Positions 1 through 4,326 of a stretch of 5,693 nt of DNA are shown here, piece by piece; within the stretch, counting starts at the first letter, position 1, and every line of letters begins with the position of its first letter. Origin of the DNA: an uncultured Eubacteriales bacterium (GTDB taxonomy: Bacteria; Bacillota; Clostridia; Oscillospirales; Acutalibacteraceae); assembly GCA_900321665.1 (NCBI GenBank), contig ONWY01000098.1, positions 1 through 5,693 on the forward strand. Direction: 5' to 3'. The notes under the pieces were generated by a model. The model was not told where the DNA came from. It saw nothing but the letters and a program-made list of their open reading frames with translations, and did no database searches. The position numbers were made by a program, and so were the translations under genes.

Positions 1-23
1 AAGGCGCAGCCTTGCCACCACCA

Positions 24-53
24 TTCTTCTTTCTTCTTTTTTCTTTCTTCTTT
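24..53. repeat. 30-nt polypyrimidine tract with a 14-nt period
   Basis: Every base from 24 to 53 on the plus strand is C or T. The 12-mer TCTTTCTTCTTT occurs at 28-39 and again at 42-53, so the tract is largely a 14-nt tandem duplication. On the minus strand it reads as a purine run of A and G. It directly adjoins the GC-rich element at 54-68. Its function is unknown; a simple-sequence tract of this kind can arise by slippage. Confidence 0.75.
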
Positions 54-68
54 GCGAGCGAAGCGAGC
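46..68 (-). repeat. GC-rich dispersed element, left copy
   Basis: Read on the minus strand, this 23-nt stretch matches the plus-strand sequence at 5613-5635 at 20 of 23 positions, including an identical 12-nt core TCGCAAAGAAGA. Both copies lie downstream of the outermost gene at their end of the window and point the same way as that gene (rpmF here, mtaB at the right). A partial third copy (first 10 nt, GCTCGCTTCG) lies at 234-243 on the minus strand. This looks like a family of dispersed intergenic repeats rather than coincidence, but part of the match is low-complexity purine sequence. Confidence 0.55.
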
Positions 69-83
69 CATAGAGCGAAGCAA

Positions 84-168
84 AACATCGTTTGCACATA
101 GTGCAACTTCATTTGCGCTATAGCGCAACATCGTTTGCCGCAGGCAACATCGTTTGGCATACAGTGCC
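84..168. repeat. Array of four small hairpins with a constant linker
   Basis: The 11-mer AACATCGTTTG occurs at 84-94, 127-137 and 146-156, with a variant AACTTCATTTG at 105-115. Each copy is followed by a different short inverted repeat: TTGCAC/GTGCAA with loop ATA (92-106), the perfect 16-nt palindrome TTGCGCTATAGCGCAA (113-128), TTGCC/GGCAA with loop GCA (135-147), and GGCA/TGCC (156-168). The linker is kept while both arms of each hairpin change together, which suggests the pairing itself is maintained. No T-tract follows the hairpins, so they do not look like ordinary terminators. I recognise no named family from the sequence alone. Confidence 0.75.
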
Positions 169-184
169 GCTGCTCCGCCACCGC

Positions 185-228
185 AATTCAAAATTCACCT
201 AAAAACCAAACACTAAACACTATAAACT
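185..228. repeat. Duplicated heptamers
   Basis: Two neighbouring pairs of 7-nt tandem copies are visible: AATTCAA then AATTCAC at 185-198, and AAACACT twice at 208-221, followed by a degenerate third copy ATAAACT at 222-228. Both have a 7-nt period although their sequences differ. The region is AT-rich, in contrast to the GC-rich hairpins beside it. No function can be read from it. Confidence 0.5.
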
Positions 229-244
229 GCTCTCGAAGCGAGCT

Positions 245-281
245 AAAAGGACAAAAGGCTACCCGCACAACGCAGATAGCC
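245..281 (-). terminator. Rho-independent terminator of yceD-rpmF
   Basis: On the minus strand a 10-bp stem (272-281 pairing with 257-266, including two G-U pairs) encloses the loop GTTGT and is followed by the T-rich run TTTTGTCCTTTT (245-256). It begins about 30 nt after the rpmF stop codon, the expected place for the end of the yceD-rpmF transcript. The opposite strand lacks a following T-tract, so it should act in one direction only. Confidence 0.8.
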
Positions 282-310
282 GATAAGTCATTAACAAAGT
301 GTTGACTGAA

Positions 311-496
311 TTAGTCCTCATCCTTTTTGATGATTTCCTCACCGTTGTAATAGCCGCAATTAGCACAAACCTTGTGAGGAGCCATGTAGCCGTGGCAATT
401 CGGGCACTCAACAAGAGTGGGAGCCTTAGCCTTCCAAACGCTTGAACGCCTCTTATCTCTGCGCGCCTTTGAAGTTTTTCTCTTTGGTACTGCCAT
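311..496 (-). CDS. rpmF: 50S ribosomal protein L32
   Basis: This encodes bL32, a small protein of the large ribosomal subunit. The 61-residue length is normal, and the N-terminus MAVPKRKTSKARRDKRR is the typical basic, rRNA-binding tail of the family. Four cysteines, C31-x2-C34 and C44-x2-C47, form the zinc ribbon, so this is the zinc-binding form rather than the cysteine-free paralogue that some bacteria use under zinc limitation. The ATG start at 494-496 has a near-ideal ribosome binding site, AAGGAGGTG, at 504-512, 7 nt upstream. It lies 44 nt after yceD on the same strand and is almost certainly cotranscribed from the promoter at 1050-1078, ending at the terminator at 245-281. The plsX gene that often follows rpmF is not present in the remaining 310 nt. 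Confidence 0.97.
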   Translation of the reverse strand: MAVPKRKTSKARRDKRRSSVWKAKAPTLVECPNCHGYMAPHKVCANCGYYNGEEIIKKDED

Positions 497-518
497 TTTT
501 GGGCACCTCCTTATTTAA

Positions 519-534
519 AAAATGTAATCATTTT
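519..534 (-). other. AT-rich hairpin between yceD and rpmF
   Basis: A perfect 6-bp inverted repeat, AAAATG/CATTTT with a 4-nt loop, sits between the yceD stop and the rpmF ribosome binding site. On the minus strand it is followed by only a couple of further T residues. The stem contains a single G-C pair and is weak, so it is at most a leaky attenuator or an RNA processing site allowing different L32 and YceD output. It may equally be chance in AT-rich sequence. Confidence 0.25.
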
Positions 535-540
535 ACGAAA

Positions 541-1035
541 TTAATCATCCAGCAAATCCAGCAATGAAGCCAGCCGCGGATCCACCTCTTTGGCACAACC
601 GCATGCGCCGAGGTTCAGGTTTGCCCCGCACTTTGTGCAAAGCCCCTTGCAATCCTCCTTGCAAAGGTACTTGTTCGGCAGGCTCAATAACACATCGGTA
701 CGAATCAGCTCGTCCACATCAAGCTTGAAGTTTTCTACCACAAGAAAATCGTCGTTATCCTCGTTATTCAGCTCGCTGACCAGGCAGTGCTCGATTGGTA
801 CCGAAAATTGCTTTTCGACCGGTTCGGCGCACCTGTCGCACGGAGCGCGGTATGTAAACCGAGCTGTCGCTACCAGAGAAACAACTCCCAATTTGTTGCG
901 GAATTCACCGCTGACGCTGACGGGCGCCACAAACAGTTTTTCCCCTCTTTGCTCAATGTCGGATAAGTCGACCTGCGCAGCAAGCGGAAGCGCTGTTCCC
1001 TCATTTTCAAATAGCTTTTTTAACTCAATTATCAT
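541..1035 (-). CDS. yceD: YceD/DUF177 family protein, 23S rRNA accumulation
   Basis: This is a 164-residue member of the DUF177 (YceD) family, whose members are linked to accumulation of 23S rRNA and are usually encoded just before rpmF, as here. Visible features are the central C66-x2-C69 pair followed by EPV, a typical family signature, an acidic stretch around 90-97, a C-terminal cysteine cluster (C125, C129, C133, C136, C145, C147) of the form CxxxCxGLCxxCGxNLN seen in Firmicutes members, and the closing DPRL motif (152-155). The cysteine spacing suggests a bound metal, probably zinc; that is inference. The ATG at 1033-1035 is the only Met in the protein and gives the usual MIIEL-type N-terminus. 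Only a weak GGTGG precedes it, and the promoter is so close that this site lies at the extreme mRNA 5' end. Confidence 0.92.
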   Translation of the reverse strand: MIIELKKLFENEGTALPLAAQVDLSDIEQRGEKLFVAPVSVSGEFRNKLGVVSLVATARFTYRAPCDRCAEPVEKQFSVPIEHCLVSELNNEDNDDFLVVENFKLDVDELIRTDVLLSLPNKYLCKEDCKGLCTKCGANLNLGACGCAKEVDPRLASLLDLLDD

Positions 1036-1049
1036 AATACCACCGAAAT

Positions 1050-1078
1050 ATTATATATTTAATACCGCAATTTGTCAA
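1050..1078 (-). promoter_or_regulatory. Consensus sigma-A promoter for yceD-rpmF
   Basis: The minus strand carries TTGACA at 1073-1078 and TATAAT at 1050-1055, separated by exactly 17 nt, a perfect match to the housekeeping sigma consensus. Transcription should start near 1041-1044, only about 6-9 nt before the yceD ATG at 1035. The promoter lies directly behind the terminator of the preceding gene, so yceD-rpmF forms its own strongly expressed unit, as expected for a ribosomal protein gene. Confidence 0.88.
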
Positions 1079-1090
1079 TCCTTATTTTAA

Positions 1091-1130
1091 AAAAGGCAAA
1101 AATACAAGGGTGCAAAAATTACACCCTTGT
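1091..1130 (-). terminator. Rho-independent terminator of the P-loop gene
   Basis: On the minus strand the perfect 9-bp stem ACAAGGGTG/CACCCTTGT (1122-1130 with 1104-1112) has a 9-nt loop and is followed by the T-rich run ATTTTTGCCTTTT (1091-1103). It starts 13 nt after the stop codon of the gene at 1144-1563. The plus-strand side has no T-tract. It separates upstream transcription from the yceD promoter just beyond. Confidence 0.85.
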
Positions 1131-1143
1131 CAAAATGCTTCGG

Positions 1144-1563
1144 TTAGTCTACCAAATTGCAGATTTCAAAAATCTCTGCGGGGAGATTTTCTTTATCTTC
1201 ACTGATAGTGAGGATGAAATCGGCATTGCTGCCTTTAGAAAGCCCCTCTACCCTCTTTAAGAAGGTAACAAGCTCGCTGTAGTCGCGGCCGATAATCTTG
1301 AGAGTGGCATCGACAAATATATGAGTAACATCATAGTTGCCTGCGCAAACGCCGGCAAGGAAACCGTAAAACCCGTTGACAGATTTGATATCGTATTCAT
1401 CTGTGTTGACAAGTCTTGCCTTTGTGGTGATATTGGCGCCGAGGTTCGGCTTCTTTTCAATCACAACGACATTGCCGAGTGTGGTTTTCACAGCTTCATC
1501 AACCATGTTGATTAACTTTTTTGTTTTTCCGTGGCCTTTTGAACCGACAATAATAGAAATCAT
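1144..1563 (-). CDS. Small P-loop ATP-binding protein of unknown function
   Basis: This 139-residue protein begins directly with a beta strand and a Walker A motif, GSKGHGKT (7-14), and has a Walker B-like strand ending in Asp, HIFVDA (81-86). A further hydrophobic strand, DFILTIS (115-121), could be a sensor strand. It is therefore a minimal P-loop NTPase-like fold with no added domain, signal peptide or membrane segment. Similar small proteins in Clostridia are, as I recall, often labelled twitching motility protein PilT; the size and the lack of PilT's other domains argue against real pilus retraction ATPase activity. The ATG has a good ribosome binding site, AAGGAG at 1572-1577, 8 nt upstream. 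It lies 74 nt after pgi on the same strand and ends at a strong terminator. Its own promoter is unclear (a TACAAT at 1594-1599 lacks a good -35), so it may depend partly on pgi read-through. The cellular role is unknown. Confidence 0.85.
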   Translation of the reverse strand: MISIIVGSKGHGKTKKLINMVDEAVKTTLGNVVVIEKKPNLGANITTKARLVNTDEYDIKSVNGFYGFLAGVCAGNYDVTHIFVDATLKIIGRDYSELVTFLKRVEGLSKGSNADFILTISEDKENLPAEIFEICNLVD

Positions 1564-1613
1564 TTTATTGTCTCCTTCCTTTATTAAAATCCCATTGTAA
1601 TAGGAAAATTTTA

Positions 1614-1632
1614 CTAAAATCGCTTATTTTAG
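1614..1632 (-). terminator. Possible weak terminator after pgi
   Basis: A perfect 7-bp inverted repeat, CTAAAAT/ATTTTAG with a 5-nt loop, begins 5 nt after the pgi stop codon. On the minus strand it is followed by TAAAATTTT. The stem has a single G-C pair, so termination would be inefficient and read-through into the P-loop gene is likely. It could also protect the pgi mRNA 3' end or be chance. Confidence 0.3.
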
Positions 1633-1637
1633 AATTA

Positions 1638-2975
1638 TCACTTAATTCTTGCTTCTAATTCTGCCTTCATCTCTTCAAAGCCCGGTTTGCCCAAAAGCGC
1701 AAACATATTCTTTTTGTAGCTTTCAACACCCGGCTGGTTAAAGGGATTCACACCCAAGGTGTAGCCGGAAACCGCGCAGGTTTTCTCGAAGAAATAAATC
1801 AAATACCCAAGCTCCGCTTCATTGAGCTGCGGCACCTCCAAAACAAGGTTTGCCACGCCGCCGTCGCAATGCGCGAGGATGGTGCCCTCAAAAGCCTTTT
1901 CGTTGACAAAGGACATCGGCTTGCCGGAGAGGAAATTGAGCCCATCGATATTTCCCTCGACATCCTCAATGTAATATTCCTTTTGCGGTTGCTTGATGTT
2001 GACGACTGTCTCAAACATCAGCGCTGCGCCGCTCTCTTGGATATACTGACCGAGAGAGTGCAAATCGGTAGAGAAAATAACCGAAGCCGGGAAAATACCC
2101 TTGCCGTCTTTGCCCTCGCTCTCGCCGAAGAGCTGCTTATACCACTGGCACATCATATCGAATCGCGGCTCGTAGGAAGCCAACAGCTCCACTTTCCTGC
2201 CTTTGTTATAGAGAATGTTTCTAATGGCTGCATACTTGTAGCAATCATTTTTCTCCAAATCCTCATCACACAGTGCTTCTCTCGCCCGGGCAGCGCCCTG
2301 CATCAGCGCATCGATATCGATACCCGCTGCAGCAATCGGCAACAGACCGACCGCGGTGAGCACGCTGAACCTGCCGCCGACATCATCGGGCACAACGAAG
2401 GTTTCGTAGCCCTCGGCATCTGCCAAGCCCTTTAAGGTACCCTTGGCTTTATCGGTGGTCACAAAGATGCGTTTTTTTGCTTCCTCCTTGCCGTATTTGC
2501 GCTCTACCATGTCGCGGAATACGCGGAAAGCGAGCGCCGGCTCGGTAGTAGTGCCGGATTTTGAAATCACATTCACACAAAAATCCTTGCCCTCGCAAAT
2601 GGCGATTAAGTCATTTAATTCATCGGCGCTGATGGATTTACCCGCAAAGTAAATATCGGGTGTATCCTTAGGCAGCGCATTGTAATTGTGCGATTTAATT
2701 GCTTCTATCACGGCTCTTGCGCCGAGATACGAGCCGCCGATACCAATCACGATTAACACATCGCTCTTGCGGATAGTAGCAGCTGCTTTTTTGATTCTTT
2801 CAAATTCTTCCTTATCATAGTCAACCGGTAAATCAAGCCAGCCCAAGAAATCGTTGCCTGCGCCATCCTTCGCATGAAGGGTGCGGGCGGCGGCAATGAC
2901 CTGCGGCGCGATTTGCCGAATTTCTTCATCGGAAACAAAGCCTTCTAAAAACTTTGTGTTGAGTTTTGTTGCCAT
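1638..2975 (-). CDS. pgi: Glucose-6-phosphate isomerase
   Basis: Interconverts glucose 6-phosphate and fructose 6-phosphate in cytosolic glycolysis and gluconeogenesis. With the start chosen here the protein has 445 residues, close to the roughly 450 of Firmicutes Pgi. Visible motifs, numbered from this start, are the phosphate-binding GIGGSYLGAR (78-87), SKSGTTTEPA (138-147), the first family signature around DDVGGRFS (197-204), the catalytic Glu in GESE (E285), the catalytic-type His in DLHSLGQY (H306) and the second signature ending FNQPGVESYKK with the active-site Lys (K421). All are intact. The frame stays open to another ATG at 3002, adding nine residues. I prefer the ATG at 2973-2975 because AAAGGA lies 12 nt upstream of it, whereas the promoter at 3015-3043 would leave the upstream ATG only about 6 nt of leader and no ribosome binding site. 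It lies 71 nt downstream of dac. Confidence 0.96.
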   Translation of the reverse strand: MATKLNTKFLEGFVSDEEIRQIAPQVIAAARTLHAKDGAGNDFLGWLDLPVDYDKEEFERIKKAAATIRKSDVLIVIGIGGSYLGARAVIEAIKSHNYNALPKDTPDIYFAGKSISADELNDLIAICEGKDFCVNVISKSGTTTEPALAFRVFRDMVERKYGKEEAKKRIFVTTDKAKGTLKGLADAEGYETFVVPDDVGGRFSVLTAVGLLPIAAAGIDIDALMQGAARAREALCDEDLEKNDCYKYAAIRNILYNKGRKVELLASYEPRFDMMCQWYKQLFGESEGKDGKGIFPASVIFSTDLHSLGQYIQESGAALMFETVVNIKQPQKEYYIEDVEGNIDGLNFLSGKPMSFVNEKAFEGTILAHCDGGVANLVLEVPQLNEAELGYLIYFFEKTCAVSGYTLGVNPFNQPGVESYKKNMFALLGKPGFEEMKAELEARIK

Positions 2976-3014
2976 GCGCAATATTTTCCTTTCTAAATAC
3001 ATATGCTTTTAACT

Positions 3015-3043
3015 ATTATACAAAATTAAGGGAAATATTGCAA
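3015..3043 (-). promoter_or_regulatory. Sigma-A type promoter for pgi
   Basis: The minus strand has TTGCAA at 3038-3043 (4 of 6 consensus bases) and a perfect TATAAT at 3015-3020, with a 17-nt spacer. Transcription should begin near 3008, giving a leader of about 33 nt to the ATG at 2975. The -35 hexamer starts only 3 nt after the stop codon of the upstream carboxypeptidase gene. I see no terminator between the two genes, so pgi may also receive read-through. Confidence 0.7.
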
Positions 3044-3046
3044 CCG

Positions 3047-4204
3047 CTAATTAAAATTTGTTAGCCCGCTTTTGAATAATTTTTCCAGCGCTCCCCAAAA
3101 ATTCAGCAATTCGGCGCTTTCCCCTGCAACGATGCCCACACTGCCCAGCGGCTCCTCTCCCAAGTAAAAGGTGATTTTGCCTACAGTCTGCCCCTTTTCC
3201 AACGGTGCGCGGAGCTTTTCGGGCAGCTCGATTTTGGTGCTGACATTGGCGCCCTCTCCCTTCGGAACGCTCAACAGCACCTTTTTTTGCGCGAGCGAGA
3301 GTGACACAGTGCTTTGCATCGCGCCCTCCACCGGCAGGCTGCCGCCCTGCGGCAAAGTGATGCGCGGGGACACGGTTTCAAAATTGGCGAAGCCGTAATC
3401 GAGCAGCGCTGCCGCGCTGTCAAAGCGCTCTTGCGAGGTCTTGGAGCCGAGCACCACCGCGCACAGGCAGCTTTCCTCGCGCTGTGCTACCGCGCTCAGG
3501 CAAAAGCCCGCCTTGGTGGTTGTGCCCGTTTTCAAGCCGACGCAGCCTTGGTAAAAGCGCACTAAGCGGTTGGTATTGACAAGCTCGGTTTTGCCGCCGC
3601 GCAGTGAATCCATCCATGTGGCGGAATATTTCTTGATTAAGTCATAGCGCATCAGCGCCCGACTCATCAGCGCGATATCCAGCGCCGAGGAATAGTGGTT
3701 TTTCTCGGTTTCATCCAAGCCGGTGCAGTTCTCAAAATGGGTGTTTTTCATCCCGAGCTGCTTTGCGCGGGCATTCATCGCGCCGACAAACGCTTCACTC
3801 GACCCGCTGACATATTCGCCCAGCGCCGTGCAAGCATCATTGGCGCTGGCGATGGAAACCGCTTTGAGCATATCATCCACGCTCATTTCCTCCCCCACCT
3901 CGAGCCAAATCTGTGACCCGCCGAAGCTGACGGCATTCTCGCTCGCCGCGACCTTATCGGTCAGCTTGATTTTACCGCTCTCGACCGCCTCCATCACCAA
4001 CAGTAAAGACATAATTTTGGTCACCGATGCAGGGTAAAGCCTGTCGTTTTCCTTCATCGCATAGAGCACCTTGCCGGTGTTTAAATCCATCAGCACTGCC
4101 GCCTTGGCAACCACCTTCACGGGAGCATCCTCCTTTGCAAATGCGCAAACCGCTCCCGACAGTACCAATACGGCGCTTAATAATAATGCAAACAGTTTTT
4201 TCAA
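3047..4204 (-). CDS. D-alanyl-D-alanine carboxypeptidase (S11 family, DacF/PBP5-like)
   Basis: A secreted low-molecular-weight penicillin-binding protein that removes the terminal D-Ala from peptidoglycan stem peptides. The 385 residues comprise a Sec signal peptide (1-23, hydrophobic core, cleavage likely after AFA), an S11 serine peptidase domain with S60-x-x-K63 (SVTK), S120-A-N122 and K225-T-G227, a beta-rich PBP5-type C-terminal domain (about 277-362) and a final amphipathic helix (about 364-380, LLNFWGALEKLFKSGL) of the kind that anchors these enzymes to the outer face of the membrane. All catalytic motifs are present. The start is TTG at 4202-4204: it begins the typical MKKLFALLL signal peptide, has a strong ribosome binding site (AGGAGG at 4212-4217, 7 nt upstream), and has no better ATG in frame nearby. 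It is transcribed divergently from mtaB. Close paralogues such as dacA, dacB and dacF cannot be told apart here. Confidence 0.94.
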   Translation of the reverse strand: MKKLFALLLSAVLVLSGAVCAFAKEDAPVKVVAKAAVLMDLNTGKVLYAMKENDRLYPASVTKIMSLLLVMEAVESGKIKLTDKVAASENAVSFGGSQIWLEVGEEMSVDDMLKAVSIASANDACTALGEYVSGSSEAFVGAMNARAKQLGMKNTHFENCTGLDETEKNHYSSALDIALMSRALMRYDLIKKYSATWMDSLRGGKTELVNTNRLVRFYQGCVGLKTGTTTKAGFCLSAVAQREESCLCAVVLGSKTSQERFDSAAALLDYGFANFETVSPRITLPQGGSLPVEGAMQSTVSLSLAQKKVLLSVPKGEGANVSTKIELPEKLRAPLEKGQTVGKITFYLGEEPLGSVGIVAGESAELLNFWGALEKLFKSGLTNFN

Positions 4205-4251
4205 TCTGATTCCTCCTCCAGCCTGTTCTCCTTAATAAATATGAGAAAAGA

Positions 4252-4280
4252 TTGAAAAATTGACCTGTTTATACTATAAT
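4252..4280 (+). promoter_or_regulatory. Sigma-A type promoter for mtaB
   Basis: The plus strand has TTGAAA at 4252-4257 (5 of 6 consensus bases) and a perfect TATAAT at 4275-4280, with a 17-nt spacer. Transcription should start near 4287, leaving a leader of about 40 nt before mtaB. The -10 region overlaps possible -10 hexamers for the divergent carboxypeptidase gene. Confidence 0.75.
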
Positions 4281-4295
4281 GAAATAAATTTTTAA
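4268..4295 (-). promoter_or_regulatory. Possible divergent promoter for the carboxypeptidase gene
   Basis: On the minus strand TATAAA (4268-4273) lies 16 nt from TTAAAA (4290-4295), a modest match, and an overlapping TATAGT occurs at 4273-4278. Either would give a leader of roughly 57-62 nt before the TTG start. The gene must be transcribed from this 122-nt region or from within mtaB, but the exact promoter is uncertain. Confidence 0.35.
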
Positions 4296-4326
4296 CGAAT
4301 TTCGGAAAGGAGCCGGCAGGCGCGCA

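Larger units (their letters stand above)
1..244. repeat. Repeat-rich non-coding region downstream of rpmF
   Basis: I see no plausible gene here on either strand. The stretch is a mosaic of short repeats: a small perfect hairpin at 1-13 (AAGGC, loop GCA, GCCTT), a pyrimidine tract at 24-53, a GC-rich element at about 46-79, a hairpin array at 84-168 and heptamer duplications at 185-228. A further small hairpin (CTCG, loop AAG, CGAG) lies at 232-242, and the 10-mer CGAAGCGAGC occurs at both 59-68 and 234-243. The composition resembles dispersed intergenic repeats of gut Clostridia, from memory rather than a search. It lies beyond the rpmF terminator, so it is probably not part of the rpmF mRNA. 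Confidence 0.7.

Noticed and set aside
84..168. Hairpin array considered as a CRISPR array
   Set aside because: The repeats are only 11 nt, the intervals between them are about 8-12 nt and are themselves inverted repeats, and no cas gene is present.
590..1090. 166-codon plus-strand frame opposite yceD
   Set aside because: It is antisense to a well-supported family member, its translation is Ser- and Arg-rich with no domain, and it overlaps the yceD promoter.
1144..1563. Naming the P-loop protein as a PilT twitching motility ATPase
   Set aside because: It is far too short, lacks the other PilT domains and motifs, and no pilus genes are nearby.
1869..2435. 188-codon plus-strand frame inside pgi
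   Set aside because: It is antisense to the core of pgi, has no convincing ribosome binding site and no recognisable domain.
3047..4204. Lipoprotein signal at C20 of the carboxypeptidase
   Set aside because: The residues before the cysteine (GAV) do not fit a lipobox, which needs Gly, Ala or Ser at -1. A signal peptidase I site after AFA fits better.
4260..4265. TTGACC as the -35 box of the mtaB promoter
   Set aside because: It is only 9 nt from the TATAAT at 4275-4280; TTGAAA at 4252-4257 has the correct 17-nt spacing.
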